From Streptomyces sp. DH24 (GTDB lineage Bacteria; Actinomycetota; Actinomycetes; Streptomycetales; Streptomycetaceae), in contig NZ_JARVKW010000009.1 in assembly GCF_029813775.1 (NCBI RefSeq), positions 62,001 through 126,000 of the forward strand: 64,000 nt of DNA, read 5' to 3'. The notes under the pieces are model-generated. The model did no database searches, was not told where the DNA came from, and saw nothing but the letters and a program-made list of their open reading frames with translations. Shown piece by piece: positions 27,182 to 37,750 of this stretch; within the stretch, counting starts at the first letter, position 1; each line of letters starts with the position of its first letter. A program made the translations under genes and the position numbers.

Positions 27182-27422
27182 ATGGCGTGCGGGGACACAC
27201 GAAGGCGTGCGGGCCCTCCGCAAGGTGTCAGCGCACTCTATGCACAGGAACCTCACAAATGATCATGAGCCGCCCGACCCGGTACCCGACCGTGACGCCC
27301 CCGTGATCACCCCGCCCGCCACACCGCGAAAGCCCTCCGATCGGCGCCCGCACGCACCCGGCACCGCCCCGGCGTGACGCACCCCACCCTCCCCCCGGTT
27401 CAAACTCCGTTAACAATGGACT

Positions 27423-28412
27423 GTGATCTCTCCGGTCCCCTCGATGCCCCGGAGCGCCCACCGGCAGCGGCCGGAGGCGACTCCCTACGTCGACCTCACC
27501 CGAGCCGAGTGGAGCGCGTTGCGCAACAAGACGCCGCTGCCGCTGTCCGCGGAGGAGGTCGAGAAGCTGCGCGGCCTCGGCGACGTCATCGACCTCGACG
27601 AGGTGCGGGACATCTACCTGCCGCTGTCCCGGCTGCTGAATCTGTACGTCGGCGCCACGGACGGACTCCGAGGGGCGCTGAACACGTTCCTGGGCGAGCA
27701 GGGCTCCCAGTCGGGCACGCCCTTCGTGATAGGCGTCGCCGGATCGGTCGCGGTCGGCAAGTCCACCGTCGCCCGCCTCCTCCAGGCGCTGCTGTCCCGC
27801 TGGCCCGAGCACCCGCGCGTCGAGCTGGTGACGACCGACGGCTTCCTGCTGCCCACCAGCGAGCTCCAGGCCCGCGGCCTGATGTCGCGCAAGGGCTTCC
27901 CCGAGTCCTACGACCGCCGGGCCCTGACCCGCTTCGTCGCCGACATCAAGGCCGGGAAGGCCGAGGTGACGGCGCCCGTCTACTCGCACCTGATCTACGA
28001 CATCGTCCCCGGCGAGAAGCTCGCCGTGCGCCGGCCCGACATCCTGATCGTCGAGGGCCTCAACGTCCTGCAGCCCGCCCTGCCCGGCAAGGACGGCCGC
28101 ACCCGCGTCGGTCTCGCCGACTACTTCGACTTCAGCGTGTACGTCGACGCCCGCACCGAGGACATCGAGCGCTGGTACCTCAACCGGTTCAAGAAGCTGC
28201 GCGCGACCGCCTTCCAGGACCCGTCCTCGTACTTCCGCAAGTACACGCAGGTCTCCGAGGAGGAGGCCCTCGACTACGCGCGCACCATGTGGCGCACCAT
28301 CAACAAGCCGAACCTCGTGGAGAACATCGCCCCCACCCGGGGCCGGGCCACCCTCGTGCTGCGCAAGGGCCCGGACCACACGGTGCAGAGACTGAGTCTG
28401 CGCAAGCTGTGA
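27423..28412 (+). CDS. coaA: Pantothenate kinase, type I
   Basis: A 329-residue kinase for the first step of CoA synthesis. The P-loop is [12 protein letters not shown] at 104-115; [13 protein letters not shown] near the start, TTDGFLLP and [17 protein letters not shown] are family blocks. The GTG at 27423 lies about seven bases after a TAACAA -10-like sequence (27411-27416) with no ribosome site, so the message may be leaderless. It starts a short plus-strand stretch with the DUF389 gene 19 bases downstream. Confidence 0.95.
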   Translation: MISPVPSMPRSAHRQRPEATPYVDLTRAEWSALRNKTPLPLSAEEVEKLRGLGDVIDLDEVRDIYLPLSRLLNLYVGATDGLRGALNTFLGEQGSQSGTPFVIGVAGSVAVGKSTVARLLQALLSRWPEHPRVELVTTDGFLLPTSELQARGLMSRKGFPESYDRRALTRFVADIKAGKAEVTAPVYSHLIYDIVPGEKLAVRRPDILIVEGLNVLQPALPGKDGRTRVGLADYFDFSVYVDARTEDIERWYLNRFKKLRATAFQDPSSYFRKYTQVSEEEALDYARTMWRTINKPNLVENIAPTRGRATLVLRKGPDHTVQRLSLRKL

Positions 28413-28431
28413 GCGCGGCTACGCTGCCGCC

Positions 28432-29385
28432 ATGCTGCATCTGCGCCTGATCACTCCCGCCGACCGGACGGACGACGTGGTCCGCCTGATCGAGGACACG
28501 GTCGGCACCGCCCATGTCTGTGTGATGCCGGGTGCGGCCCGCAACCCCTCGGGGGACGTCGTGATGTGCGACGTGGCCCGCGAGGCGGGCGACGAACTCC
28601 TCCAGGAGCTGCGGGAGTTGGGGCTGGACAAGTCCGGTTCCATCGCCGTGGAGAACATCGACCTGTCGCTGTCGAGGCGCGCCGACCGGGCCGAGCACGA
28701 GGCGCCGGGCGAGGCAGCGGATGCGGTGCTGTGGGAGCAGCTCTCGGACGCGACGCACGAGGAGTCGACTCTTTCCGTCACCTACGTCGCCTTCATCACG
28801 CTGGCGACGATGATCGCGGCGTGCGGTGTGGTCCTCGACAACGCCATCCTGATCGTCGGCGCGATGGCGGTCGGACCCGAGTTCGGGCCGCTGGCCGGGA
28901 TCTGCACGGCCGCCGTGCAGCGGGCACCGCGGCTCGCCGCGCGGTCGCTGATCGCGCTGCTGGCCGGTTTCGCCGCGGCGATGGCCGTGACGGTCGCCTT
29001 CAGCTGGTTCATGGACGGCGTCGGCCTGTTCACCGAGGCCAAGCTGGAGGCGGACCGCCCCAACACCGGGTTCGTGTACGCCCCGGACTGGTTCTCCTTC
29101 GTGGTGGCGATCCTCGCGGGAGCCGCCGGGACGCTGTCGCTGACCTCGGCGAAGTCCGGCGCGCTGGTCGGTGTGGCGATCTCCGTGACGACGGTCCCGG
29201 CCGCCGCGAACGCCGCCGTCGCCCTCAGCTACGGCGACGCGAAGCAGATGTGGGGCTCGACCGAGCAGCTCCTGCTCAACCTGCTCGCCATCATCCTCGC
29301 CGGCACCCTCACACTGCTGACCCAGAAGTGGCTCTGGGCCAAGCAGCACAAGCGCAGGCCGATACGCCCGCAGCACGTGGCCTAG
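28432..29385 (+). CDS. DUF389 family integral membrane protein
   Basis: A 317-residue protein. Residues 1-105 form a soluble ferredoxin-like N-terminal domain (MLHLRLITPADRTDDVVRLI). About six membrane segments follow, with the DUF389 core VGAMAVGPEFGPLAGICTAAVQR near 145-165 and GTLSLTSAKSGALVGVAISVTTVPAAANAAVAL near 225-258, described here in two pieces. Transport function has not been established for this family. It is probably co-transcribed with coaA. Confidence 0.88.
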   Translation: MLHLRLITPADRTDDVVRLIEDTVGTAHVCVMPGAARNPSGDVVMCDVAREAGDELLQELRELGLDKSGSIAVENIDLSLSRRADRAEHEAPGEAADAVLWEQLSDATHEESTLSVTYVAFITLATMIAACGVVLDNAILIVGAMAVGPEFGPLAGICTAAVQRAPRLAARSLIALLAGFAAAMAVTVAFSWFMDGVGLFTEAKLEADRPNTGFVYAPDWFSFVVAILAGAAGTLSLTSAKSGALVGVAISVTTVPAAANAAVALSYGDAKQMWGSTEQLLLNLLAIILAGTLTLLTQKWLWAKQHKRRPIRPQHVA

Positions 29386-29434
29386 GGCCTGGGACGACGC
29401 CTCGTTCCCGCGGCCCGACCCCGCCGGAGACGGA

Positions 29435-30793
29435 CTAGCCGAGCGCCGACTTCACCGCGTCGGCCAGTCGGCTCGCCACCGAGCGGGCCTGGTCGATGTC
29501 GGCGGCCTCGACCATGACGCGGACCAGCGGTTCGGTGCCGGAGGGGCGCAGCAGCACCCGCCCCGTCGAGCCCAGCTCCCGCTCGGCCTCGACCACCGCG
29601 GCGGCGAGGTCGGCGGAGGTCCGCACGCGGGACTTGTCGACGTCCTTCACGTTGATCAGCACCTGCGGCAGCCGCTCCATGACGGACGCCAGCTCCCGGA
29701 GCGTCCGGCCGGACTCGGCGATCCGCGCGGCCAGCAGCAGGCCGGTGAGGGTGCCGTCGCCCGTGGTGGCGTGGTCGAGGACGATGACGTGCCCGGACTG
29801 CTCGCCGCCGAGGGCGAAGCCGTGCTCCTTCATCTCCTCCAGGACGTAGCGGTCGCCGACGGCGGTCTGCACGAGGGAGATGCCCTCGCGCTCCATGGCG
29901 AGCTTGAAGCCCAAGTTCGACATGACGGTGGCGACGACGGTCTCGGAGCGCAGCGCGCCACGCTCCCGCATCGCCAGCGCGAGCACGGCGAGGATCTGGT
30001 CGCCGTCGACCTCGGCGCCGGTGTGGTCCACGGCGAGGCAGCGGTCGGCGTCGCCGTCGTGGGCGATGCCGAGATCGGCGCCGTGCTCGACGACGGCGGC
30101 CGACAGCAGGCCGAGGTGGGTGGAGCCGCAGCCGTCGTTGATGTTGAGGCCGTCGGGCTCGGCGCCGATCGTGACGACCTCGGCGCCGGCCCGGGTGAAG
30201 GCCTCGGGCGAGACGCGGAAGGCGGCGCCGTGCGCCTCGTCCAGGACGATCTTCAGGCCGTCGAGCCGGTTGGGCAGCACGCCGACGAGGTGGGCGACGT
30301 ACTGGTCGAGCCCTTCGTCGTAGTCGCGGACCCGGCCGACGCCCGCGCCGGTCGGGCGGTCCCAGGGGGCGCCGGTGCGGTGCTCCTCGTAGACGGCCTC
30401 GATGCGGTCCTCCAGCTCGTCGGCGAGTTTGTGGCCGCCGCGGGCGAAGAACTTGATGCCGTTGTCCGGCATGGCGTTGTGGCTGGCGGACAGCATGACG
30501 CCGAGGTCGGCGCCGAGCGCGCCGGTCAGGTGGGCGACCGCGGGCGTCGGCAGCACGCCGGCCTTGAGGACGTCGACGCCGGCGCTGGCGAGGCCGGCGA
30601 CCACGGCGGCCTCCAGGAACTCCCCGGACGCGCGCGGATCACGTCCGACCACGGCGGTCGGCCGGTGCCCCTCGAACGTGCCCGCCTCGGCCAGCACGTG
30701 CGCCGCGGCGACGGAGAGGCCGAGCGCCATCTCCGCCGTCAGGTCCGCGTTGGCGACACCGCGCACGCCGTCCGTGCCGAAGAGTCGTCCCAC
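29435..30793 (-). CDS. glmM: Phosphoglucosamine mutase
   Basis: A 452-residue enzyme converting GlcN-6-P to GlcN-1-P. It starts [15 protein letters not shown], has the phosphoserine loop LSASHN with Ser104, the metal site [13 protein letters not shown] near 235 and the phosphate-binding [16 protein letters not shown] near the end. The GTG at 30793 follows AGGAGGACAA, an ideal ribosome site. It lies downstream of rpsI with a terminator between them. Confidence 0.97.
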   Translation of the reverse strand: MGRLFGTDGVRGVANADLTAEMALGLSVAAAHVLAEAGTFEGHRPTAVVGRDPRASGEFLEAAVVAGLASAGVDVLKAGVLPTPAVAHLTGALGADLGVMLSASHNAMPDNGIKFFARGGHKLADELEDRIEAVYEEHRTGAPWDRPTGAGVGRVRDYDEGLDQYVAHLVGVLPNRLDGLKIVLDEAHGAAFRVSPEAFTRAGAEVVTIGAEPDGLNINDGCGSTHLGLLSAAVVEHGADLGIAHDGDADRCLAVDHTGAEVDGDQILAVLALAMRERGALRSETVVATVMSNLGFKLAMEREGISLVQTAVGDRYVLEEMKEHGFALGGEQSGHVIVLDHATTGDGTLTGLLLAARIAESGRTLRELASVMERLPQVLINVKDVDKSRVRTSADLAAAVVEAERELGSTGRVLLRPSGTEPLVRVMVEAADIDQARSVASRLADAVKSALG

Positions 30794-30953
30794 TTGTCCT
30801 CCTGAGGAAGCGTCAGTTACGGGAAACCTGCCGGTGCGGCTCACGCAGGCGGCTCCCGCGGCCCGGGCCGTGATGCCGGTCCATGCCCGGTCATCCGAAC
30901 ACACAAGCCTTTGAGCGTCTTGTGCCGTTATACGCCCAACGGCCGTGATAAAC

Positions 30954-30993
30954 GAACGCCCCGGCAGCACTGTGGCGTGCCGCCGGGGCGTTC
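30954..30993 (-). terminator. Terminator after rplM-rpsI
   Basis: GAACGCCCCGGC (30954-30965) pairs perfectly with GCCGGGGCGTTC (30982-30993); the loop contains a further short stem. Confidence 0.85.
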
Positions 30994-31050
30994 GGAGTAC
31001 GTACGAGCGAGCCGGTCCGACTCGTAGGACGTACGAGCAGGCAGCGGAGC

Positions 31051-31563
31051 TTAGCGCTTGCTGTACTGCGGAGCCTTGCGGGCCTTCTTCAGACCGGCCT
31101 TCTTCCGCTCGACCGCGCGGTCGTCGCGGCGCAGGAAGCCGGCCTTCTTCAGCGGACCGCGGTTGTTGTCGACGTCGGCCTCGTTGAGGGCGCGGGCGAC
31201 ACCGAGGCGCAGGGCACCGGCCTGGCCGGAGACACCGCCACCGGCGATGCGGGCGACGACGTCGTAACGGCCCTCCAGCTCGAGCACCTTGAAGGGCTCG
31301 TTGACTTCCTGCTGGTGCACCTTGTTCGGGAAGTAGTCCTCAAGGGTGCGGCCGTTGATCTTCCACTTGCCGGTGCCCGGGACGATCCGGACGCGGGCGA
31401 TGGCGTTCTTGCGGCGGCCCAGGCCGGCGGCCGGCTGGGGCTCGCCGAAGCGGGAGGCCATGGACTCCGAGGTGTACTCGCCCTCGACGGGCACCTCGGA
31501 CTCGGTGGTGTAGCTGTCGATGTCGATCTCTTCGAGCGGCTGCTCGGCAGTGGTCTCGGCCAC
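31051..31563 (-). CDS. rpsI: 30S ribosomal protein S9
   Basis: A 170-residue S9. The conserved part starts at [15 protein letters not shown] (about residue 49) and ends in the KAPQYSKR tail that reaches the P-site tRNA. Before it is a 45-residue acidic extension ([20 protein letters not shown]) usual in actinobacteria. It follows rplM by 42 bases. Confidence 0.98.
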   Translation of the reverse strand: MAETTAEQPLEEIDIDSYTTESEVPVEGEYTSESMASRFGEPQPAAGLGRRKNAIARVRIVPGTGKWKINGRTLEDYFPNKVHQQEVNEPFKVLELEGRYDVVARIAGGGVSGQAGALRLGVARALNEADVDNNRGPLKKAGFLRRDDRAVERKKAGLKKARKAPQYSKR

Positions 31564-31605
31564 GATTCTCCTCAGATTCTCTTCAGTCTTAGGGGGTGGC
31601 CGGAC

Positions 31606-32049
31606 TTACTGCGCGACCTGGGTGATCTCGAACGGCACCGGCTGCTGCGCAGCGTGCGGGTGCTGGTCACCCTTGTAGACCTTCAGCTTCGAGAGCATCT
31701 GACGGCCCAGAGTGTTCTTGGGGAGCATGCCCTTGACGGCCTTCTCGATGGCCTTCTCGGGGTTCTTGTCGAGCAGCTCGTCGTAACGGACAGAGCGCAG
31801 ACCACCCGGGTAGCCGGAGTGGCGGTACGCCATCTTCTGGGTCCGCTTGTTGCCGGAGAGGTGCACCTTGTCGGCGTTGATGATGATGACGAAGTCACCA
31901 GCGTCGACGTGCGGCGCGTAGATCGGCTTGTGCTTGCCCCGCAGAAGGGTGGCGGCGGTGGTGGCGAGACGGCCCAGGACAACGTCCTGAGCGTCGATGA
32001 CGTGCCACTGGCGCGTCACATCGCCGGGCTTGGGGCTGTACGTACGCAC
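31606..32049 (-). CDS. rplM: 50S ribosomal protein L13
   Basis: A 147-residue L13 with [35 protein letters not shown] and [12 protein letters not shown] blocks. It is first of the rplM-rpsI unit and has a leader of roughly 170 bases behind a strong promoter. In E. coli L13 represses its own operon; whether this leader serves that purpose is untested. Confidence 0.98.
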   Translation of the reverse strand: MRTYSPKPGDVTRQWHVIDAQDVVLGRLATTAATLLRGKHKPIYAPHVDAGDFVIIINADKVHLSGNKRTQKMAYRHSGYPGGLRSVRYDELLDKNPEKAIEKAVKGMLPKNTLGRQMLSKLKVYKGDQHPHAAQQPVPFEITQVAQ

Positions 32050-32228
32050 GGTTCGTAGCCTTCGCTTCGAGTGAATGGTCCTGACAAGGTCACCGAAACG
32101 ATCACGACAGCCTTGACCGCACGGCGGCGACGCATACCGCGTACATGGGGTCGCTGGTCATCGGCCCGGTGGACCGGTGTAAGGGCCCGTCCCGTGAGAA
32201 TGAGCAAGCCAATACACAACGAACACGC

Positions 32229-32258
32229 AGGATAGCCGGGCTGCCCCGGACGGGTCAA
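32229..32258 (-). promoter_or_regulatory. rplM-rpsI promoter
   Basis: On the minus strand TTGACC (32258-32253), 18 bases, TATCCT (32234-32229): close to the housekeeping consensus. It overlaps the last bases of the upstream membrane-protein gene. Confidence 0.8.
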
Positions 32259-33493
32259 AACGATCGATCCCGCCGAACGCCTGGCTCCTGCCTCTCCCAG
32301 GGTACGCGACCCGCACCCTCCGCCCGCCCCTCGCCCGGCCCGCCGGGCACCCCGGGCGCCGGGGGCGCGAGCGCGTGCCGCATGAGCGTGACCGCGAGGG
32401 CGCACAGCGTGAAGGCGTCCTTGAAGGCGCGCCGCTGCTCCCGCTCCAGATAGGGCCAGGTCAGCCCCGGCAGCTGCGGCACGAGGGCGAGCCAGAACCA
32501 GGGGACGCGGGCCACGGCCCCGGCGTACGGCAGCCCGGCGAGCAGCACCGGCACGACGACCACGAGGTAGTGGTCGTACGACGGCCGGGACACCAGGAAC
32601 GCCGAGAGCATGAGGGTCGCGGCCGTCTCGGCGAGCCGCAGCGGGCCTGGGTCCGCGCGCCGCCAGCGCCGGTACGCGCACAGCACCCCGGCGCCGGCCG
32701 CCGCCAGCGCGAGCGCACCGGCGAGCGGCCGGGGCACGCCGAGCCGGGGCAGCACGGCGGCGGGCGAGGCCTCGTAGAGGCGGACGAAGCCGTCGTCGCC
32801 GCTGAGCAGGAACGGCAGGGTGCGGGTGAAGAAGCCCGCCGGGTCCGGCATCAGCAGCGCGGCCGACACGGACGCGACGGCGGGCAGCAGGACCAGCACG
32901 GCCAGCGCCCGCCACTGCCGCGCGAACAGGAACAGCAGCGCCAGCGGGGCCAGCAGCGGCTTCAGCGCCACGGCCGCGCCGACCACCGCGCCCGCCGCCA
33001 CCCACCGGCCCCGGCCCGCCAGCAGCAGGCTCAGGGGCAGCGCGAGGGCGGCGGTCACCGTCCAGTTGCCCAGGTGCACCAGATGCCCGAACGGTGCGAA
33101 GCCCACCGCCAGGCCACCGAGACCCAGGGCGGCGAGGCGGCTGCGCAGCGGCACCTCGTGCAGGCGCAGGGCGCAGGCCCAGCCCAGCGCCAGGCAGCCG
33201 GTCACCGCGGGCGGCACCAGCACGCGCAGCACGTCCTGCGGCAGCAGGGCCTGCGGTACGGCGGCCAGGACCGCGCTCGGCAGGTACAGGAAGTGCGGGT
33301 CGTCGTAGGGGGAGCCGCCGTGGAGCCAGGTGTGGGCGGCCTCGACGACGATGGCGTTGTCCATCCCGCCGTCCACCCGCCATCGCACGGTCCGCGCGGC
33401 GAGCACGGCGAGCACGACGGCGAGCCCGGCCCACAGGTGCCATCCGGCAGGTCGCACCAACCACCCGGAGATGCCGCTTTTGTCTGTCCTCAT
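32255..33493 (-). CDS. Integral membrane mannosyltransferase-like protein (GT87/DUF2029)
   Basis: A 412-residue polytopic protein with about ten hydrophobic segments. The pattern of an early acidic loop (MDNAIVVEAAHTWLHGGSPYDDPHF, read in two pieces) followed by LYLPSAVLAAVP, and repeated Leu/Ala-rich helices, matches polyprenyl-phosphate-mannose-dependent glycosyltransferases of the DUF2029/GT87 group. These act on the outer membrane face in cell-envelope glycan assembly. The C-terminus is a charged Gly/Pro/Arg tail. The start ATG at 33493 is preceded by the divergent 33578 gene. Confidence 0.78.
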   Translation of the reverse strand: MRTDKSGISGWLVRPAGWHLWAGLAVVLAVLAARTVRWRVDGGMDNAIVVEAAHTWLHGGSPYDDPHFLYLPSAVLAAVPQALLPQDVLRVLVPPAVTGCLALGWACALRLHEVPLRSRLAALGLGGLAVGFAPFGHLVHLGNWTVTAALALPLSLLLAGRGRWVAAGAVVGAAVALKPLLAPLALLFLFARQWRALAVLVLLPAVASVSAALLMPDPAGFFTRTLPFLLSGDDGFVRLYEASPAAVLPRLGVPRPLAGALALAAAGAGVLCAYRRWRRADPGPLRLAETAATLMLSAFLVSRPSYDHYLVVVVPVLLAGLPYAGAVARVPWFWLALVPQLPGLTWPYLEREQRRAFKDAFTLCALAVTLMRHALAPPAPGVPGGPGEGRAEGAGRVPWERQEPGVRRDRSF

Positions 33494-33577
33494 TGGCAGA
33501 ACGCTAAGGCCCGTCGGGCCCGTTGGGGCGGACCAGCACGCCCCGTGCCCCGTCGGGCCCCGTCTAAGATGCGCCCC

Positions 33578-34450
33578 ATGAGCTTCGGGCAGGGGGGACC
33601 CCAGTCTCAGTGGGATCCCTGGAAACCACATTCTCAGCAGCCCTGGAACAGCGGCGGCGACACCCCGGACTGGGCGGCGCTCGCCGAGGCCTCCGAAGCC
33701 CGCGCCAAGCGGCGCCGGCTGCTGCTCATCGGCGGTGGCGCGCTCGCCACCGTCGCGATAGGCGCTGCCGTCGCGGTGGCCGTCGTCTCGGCGAACGGCG
33801 GCGACAAGCCGTCGGACGAGTCGGCCTCGCAGCTGCCCTCGGCCGACATCCCGAGCAAGAGCGCCGGGGCGCCGTCGTTCGACCCGACCACGGCACCTCC
33901 CCCGCTGGACCCGAAGGACTTCGTGTCCAGCGAGAAGAAGGACAAGGCGCCGCTCAGCCCCGACATCCTCTTCCCGGGCACGCAGCTCACCATGGCCGAG
34001 ACCGTGTACAAGAAGGGCCCGACGGCGGACTCCCGGAACTGCTCGTCCGCGGCGCAGGGCACCCTGCCGAAGGTCCTCACGGCGAACGACTGCACCCGTC
34101 TGATGCGCGTCACCTACACCCGGGACGGCGTCGCCGTGACCGTCGGCGTCGCCGTCTTCGACACCGAGGCGCAGGCGCTGAAGGCGAAGAAGCAGGCCGA
34201 CACCAAGAGCATCGTCCGCTCCCTGTCCGGCGGCGGCGTACAGCCGTTCTGCACGGGCGCGGTGTGCCGCTCGACCACCAACTCCTACGGCCGCTACGCC
34301 TACTTCACCATCGCCGGCTACACCAGCGGCAAGGACGTCACCGAGAAGAACACCGAGGTGTTCGCGTCCGGCGACGACCTGGCCGAGTTCGCCTTCCGCC
34401 AGATCCGCCGCCGCGGCGAGGCCCAGGCGTCGGCGGCGGCGAACGAGTAA
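33578..34450 (+). CDS. Membrane-anchored protein of unknown function
   Basis: A 290-residue protein. A Gln/Trp/Pro-rich cytosolic N-terminus (MSFGQGGPQSQWDPWKPHSQ) is followed by a basic stretch and a single transmembrane helix at about 48-68, then a Pro/Ser linker and an extracellular domain with four cysteines (NCSSAAQG, NDCTRLMR, FCTGAVCRS). It resembles Streptomyces membrane proteins without known function. TAAGAT at 33565-33570 ends seven bases before the ATG, and no ribosome site is present, so translation may be leaderless. Confidence 0.78.
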   Translation: MSFGQGGPQSQWDPWKPHSQQPWNSGGDTPDWAALAEASEARAKRRRLLLIGGGALATVAIGAAVAVAVVSANGGDKPSDESASQLPSADIPSKSAGAPSFDPTTAPPPLDPKDFVSSEKKDKAPLSPDILFPGTQLTMAETVYKKGPTADSRNCSSAAQGTLPKVLTANDCTRLMRVTYTRDGVAVTVGVAVFDTEAQALKAKKQADTKSIVRSLSGGGVQPFCTGAVCRSTTNSYGRYAYFTIAGYTSGKDVTEKNTEVFASGDDLAEFAFRQIRRRGEAQASAAANE

Positions 34451-34587
34451 CCACGGCGGGTGGGTCGCACGACGCCGCCGCGACTCACAGCCGCTTGGCG
34501 CTGCGCAGGGTCTTCGCGCGGGAGCCGTGACACGTCTCACGGCCACCGGGCCCGGCCGCCGCTACGACAGCGGCGCCGCCATCGGCC

Positions 34588-35454
34588 TCAGCAGCAACCA
34601 GCCGTCGGCGGCACCGGCAGCGACCGCCTGTTCCGCGCCTCCTTGTTGCGCGCCGCCAGCAGCTCGTCCGCCGGATAGCCGACCTCCTCCAGCGTGAGCC
34701 CGTGCGGCCGTACGACGTGCACCGCCGAGTCCCGTACGCCCGCGGCGAGTACCTTGCCCGGCCAGTCCGGCGGGCGGTGGCCGTCGCCGACGAACAGCAG
34801 CGCCCCGATCAGCGAGCGCACCATGTTGTGGCAGAAGGCGTCGGCCCGCACGGTCGCCGTGACGATGCCGTCGTCGCCCCGCACCAGGCTGAGTTCCTGG
34901 AGCGTGCGGATGGTGGTCGCGCCGTCCCGCTTCTTGCAGTAGGCGGCGAAGTCGTGCTCGCCCAGCAGCCGTTCGGCCGCCTCGTTCATGGCGTCGACGT
35001 CGAGCGGCCAGTCGTGCCACAGGACGTGGCCCCGCAGCAGCGGGTCGACGCCGCCCGGGTTGTCGGTGACGCGGTAGGCGTAGCGCCGCCAGATCGCCGA
35101 GAAGCGGGCGTTGAAACCGGCCGGGGCCTCGGTGAGCGACCAGATCCGGACATCGCGCGGCAGCCGCCCGGCGAGCCGCTTCAGCAGCTTCTCCCGGTGC
35201 TCGGCCCACAGCCCGGCCGGCAGGTCCACATGGGCCACCTGCCCGCGCGCGTGCACCCCGGCGTCGGTCCGCCCGGCCACCGTCAGCTCGTACGTCGTGT
35301 CCCCGGACCGGGTCACGGTGCGCAGCGCGTCCTCGATCTCGCCCTGCACGGTCCTGCGCCCGCCGGCCTGCTTGGCCCACCCGGAGAACTCGGTCCCGTC
35401 GTACGAGAGGTCCATCCGCACCCGTACGAACCCGGGCTCCACCTCATCACTCAC
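34588..35454 (-). CDS. truA: tRNA pseudouridine(38-40) synthase TruA
   Basis: A 288-residue pseudouridine synthase. It has [17 protein letters not shown] at the N-terminus, the catalytic Asp in [14 protein letters not shown] near residue 62, [11 protein letters not shown] and [14 protein letters not shown]. It modifies positions 38-40 of the anticodon arm. It lies downstream of the alpha/L17 genes, as in many bacteria, here with one secreted-protein gene between them. Confidence 0.96.
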   Translation of the reverse strand: MSDEVEPGFVRVRMDLSYDGTEFSGWAKQAGGRRTVQGEIEDALRTVTRSGDTTYELTVAGRTDAGVHARGQVAHVDLPAGLWAEHREKLLKRLAGRLPRDVRIWSLTEAPAGFNARFSAIWRRYAYRVTDNPGGVDPLLRGHVLWHDWPLDVDAMNEAAERLLGEHDFAAYCKKRDGATTIRTLQELSLVRGDDGIVTATVRADAFCHNMVRSLIGALLFVGDGHRPPDWPGKVLAAGVRDSAVHVVRPHGLTLEEVGYPADELLAARNKEARNRRSLPVPPTAGCC

Positions 35455-35482
35455 GCCTCGATCCTCTCACCGCGCACGACAA

Positions 35483-35517
35483 GGCGGGCCCACCCCCCTG
35501 CCGGGGAGGGGCCCGCC
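35483..35517 (-). terminator. Terminator downstream of the secreted-protein gene
   Basis: GGCGGGCCC (35483-35491) pairs with GGGCCCGCC (35509-35517), 12 bases after the stop codon at 35529. Confidence 0.75.
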
Positions 35518-35528
35518 ACGCCGTGCGA

Positions 35529-36938
35529 TCAGCCCCTGCCCACCGGGTTCAGGACGATCTCCCCGGAGTCGTTCGCCGGGTTGCCCTCGTTGCGCATCGT
35601 GTACGGGAAGTACGCCCGGCCGGTCGCGCCCTTGATCACCTCGTCGACGCGGAGGCCGAAGGTGAAGGTGCTGGAGGCGTCCTCCCGGATGGGCGTGCCG
35701 ATGAAGCACATGTAGCCGCCCTCCCAGCCGGGGCTGCACCCCTCGGGGACCGAGGTGACCGTGGTTCCCTGCGGCAGGTCCACCCGGAAGGAGACCGGCT
35801 CGCCGCCGGAGCGCAGCAGGGCCAGCCAGGCCGGACCGTGGTTCTGGAAGCCGACGTCCACCGACACCGTGGCACCCTGACGGGCCCGCAGCCGCTCACC
35901 GGTCAGGTCGAGGTCGAAGGTGTTCGTCGTCGGGAGGTCGAGCTCCGCGTACCGCGCGTAGTCGGCCGGGTCGGCGTCCGGCACCCGGACCAGTTCCAGC
36001 GCCACCCCGTCGCCCGCCCGGTAGTCGCCCTGGGCCAGCAGTTCCCGCGCCTGCTCGACGGGCATGGCGGTGAAGCTGTAGTGCAGCACGTCGTTGAGCG
36101 CGAAGTCGGCCGTGGCGACCGGGAAGGGGGTGCTCAGCCCGTACGCCGCGTCGCCCGCGAAGTCGCTGTCGAAGACGCAGATCGCCGAGGACTGGCCGAG
36201 CAGGTCGTCGGGGTCGTGCGGGTCGTACGAGCAGTTGCCGAAGTCGCCGGCGAAGGACAGGCCGCGGCTGCCGGAGATCCGCAGCACGACGCCGTGACCG
36301 CCGAGGCCGCCGACGTTGTGGAAGCCCAGCGGCGCCTGGAAGGTGCCCCCGGCCCGGAGGTCCGCCGGCTCGGCCAGCTGCTTCATGCGCAGCTCCGGCC
36401 CGCCGACCAGCACGTCCACGGTGTGCCCGGTGAAGTCGACGCCCTCGCCCTCGGCCGTGATCTCGATGCTGCCGAAGTCGCCGGCGGCGCTCTCGTCGGT
36501 CACGTCGAGGCGGATGCCGCCGAAGTCGTTGTAGTCACTGCCGGCGTAGATCTCGTAGCCGGCGCAGGTGGCGACCAGCCCGTCGACGGAGCACCCCGCG
36601 CCCGGGTCGAGCTGGGAGAAGTCCACCGACGCCGCCCCTGCCAGCGAGCGGGCGTCCACGGTGATCGTGTAGGAGCCCTGGTGGACCGGCCAGGTGACGC
36701 CGTTCTCGTCCGGCACCGGCTCGCCGGGCGCCCGGAGCCCCAGCTCGATCTGCGGCTCACCGGAATCACCCGACTCGCCGTTCTCCGGGTGCAGCGAGAG
36801 GTTCACGCTCTCGGGGCCGGTGACGGTGACGGGCAGCGGCGCCTCGTCGGCATGGGCGGGAACGGCGAGCGTGACGGCGGCCAGTGAGGCCAGCGCGAAC
36901 GCGGAGATACTGCGCCGCGCGGCGGCGAGAGAAGGCAT
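35529..36938 (-). CDS. Large secreted protein with beta-sandwich repeats, unknown function
   Basis: A 469-residue exported protein. The signal peptide is MPSLAAARRSISAFALASLA followed by an AVPAHA cleavage site near 32. The mature chain is rich in Asp, Gly and aromatic residues with paired cysteines (AGCSVDGLVATCAGY, GNCSYDPHD/ICVFD, EGCSPGWEGGYMCF) and segments such as FHNVGGLGGHGVVLRISG that look like CARDB or DUF11-type immunoglobulin-like modules. No sortase signal is present, so it is probably released. The ATG at 36938 follows a GGGGGGT site. Confidence 0.8.
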   Translation of the reverse strand: MPSLAAARRSISAFALASLAAVTLAVPAHADEAPLPVTVTGPESVNLSLHPENGESGDSGEPQIELGLRAPGEPVPDENGVTWPVHQGSYTITVDARSLAGAASVDFSQLDPGAGCSVDGLVATCAGYEIYAGSDYNDFGGIRLDVTDESAAGDFGSIEITAEGEGVDFTGHTVDVLVGGPELRMKQLAEPADLRAGGTFQAPLGFHNVGGLGGHGVVLRISGSRGLSFAGDFGNCSYDPHDPDDLLGQSSAICVFDSDFAGDAAYGLSTPFPVATADFALNDVLHYSFTAMPVEQARELLAQGDYRAGDGVALELVRVPDADPADYARYAELDLPTTNTFDLDLTGERLRARQGATVSVDVGFQNHGPAWLALLRSGGEPVSFRVDLPQGTTVTSVPEGCSPGWEGGYMCFIGTPIREDASSTFTFGLRVDEVIKGATGRAYFPYTMRNEGNPANDSGEIVLNPVGRG

Positions 36939-37072
36939 GGGACCCCCCGTGCAGGTGGAACAGGCGGAAAAACAGCGGGACATGGCGCGCGTCAGGTGCG
37001 CACCGCAGCCTTTGACCCTTGAACCAGCTGGAGGGTTGCCCCGAGTTGCCCACTGTTCCCCCACAGGCGAAA

Positions 37073-37098
37073 GGCCCGCCCCCCGAAGGGAGCGGGCC
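37073..37098 (-). terminator. Terminator of the rpoA-rplQ unit
   Basis: On the minus strand GGCCCGCTCCC-TTC-GGGGGGCGGGCC followed by TTT: a strong stem-loop 19 bases after the rplQ stop. Confidence 0.8.
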
Positions 37099-37116
37099 CG
37101 TCACGACGCTGAAGCG

Positions 37117-37641
37117 TCAGGCGTCCTTGGCGTCGTCACCAGCCGCGTCCGCGGCGGGCTCGGCGGGAGCCTCGGCAGCCTCGTCGGACTTGGCCTCGGC
37201 GGCCTCGTCCTTCTTGAGGGCGTCTTCCTTGACCGCGCGCTTCGTCGCGGCCTCGGCCTCGCCGACCGCGTTCTGCTGCACCGTCAGCGCCTCGACCAGC
37301 TCGATGACAGCCATGGGCGCGTTGTCGCCACGGCGGTTACCGATCTTGGTGATGCGGGTGTAACCACCCGGACGGTTCTCGTAGCGCGGGCCGATCTCGG
37401 TGAAGAGCGTGTGGACGATGCTCTTGTCCGTGATCACCTGGAGCACCTGACGGCGGTTGTGAAGGTCGCCCTTCTTCGCCTTGGTGACCAGACGCTCGGC
37501 GTACGGACGCAGCTTGCGCGCCTTCGCCTCGGTGGTGGTGATGCGGCCGTGCTCGAACAGCGACTTCGCGAGGTTCGCGAGCATCAGCTTCTCGTGCGCG
37601 GCGCTGCCGCCCAGACGGGCACCCTTGGTGGGCTTCGGCAT
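37117..37641 (-). CDS. rplQ: 50S ribosomal protein L17
   Basis: A 174-residue L17. Residues 1 to about 118 are the core ([53 protein letters not shown]). The remaining 55 residues are an Ala/Glu/Lys/Asp-rich low-complexity tail common in actinobacterial L17. It is last in the long ribosomal series, 178 bases after rpoA. Confidence 0.98.
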   Translation of the reverse strand: MPKPTKGARLGGSAAHEKLMLANLAKSLFEHGRITTTEAKARKLRPYAERLVTKAKKGDLHNRRQVLQVITDKSIVHTLFTEIGPRYENRPGGYTRITKIGNRRGDNAPMAVIELVEALTVQQNAVGEAEAATKRAVKEDALKKDEAAEAKSDEAAEAPAEPAADAAGDDAKDA

Positions 37642-37750
37642 GGTGTTTCTCCTAGGTGTCTGCCCCGGCCGTATCAGGTACCGGAGTCAGTATCCGAGCA
37701 GGCGGCTGCCTGTCGGAGATCCGGGAATCCCCCGAAGGGGCGACCCGGAA

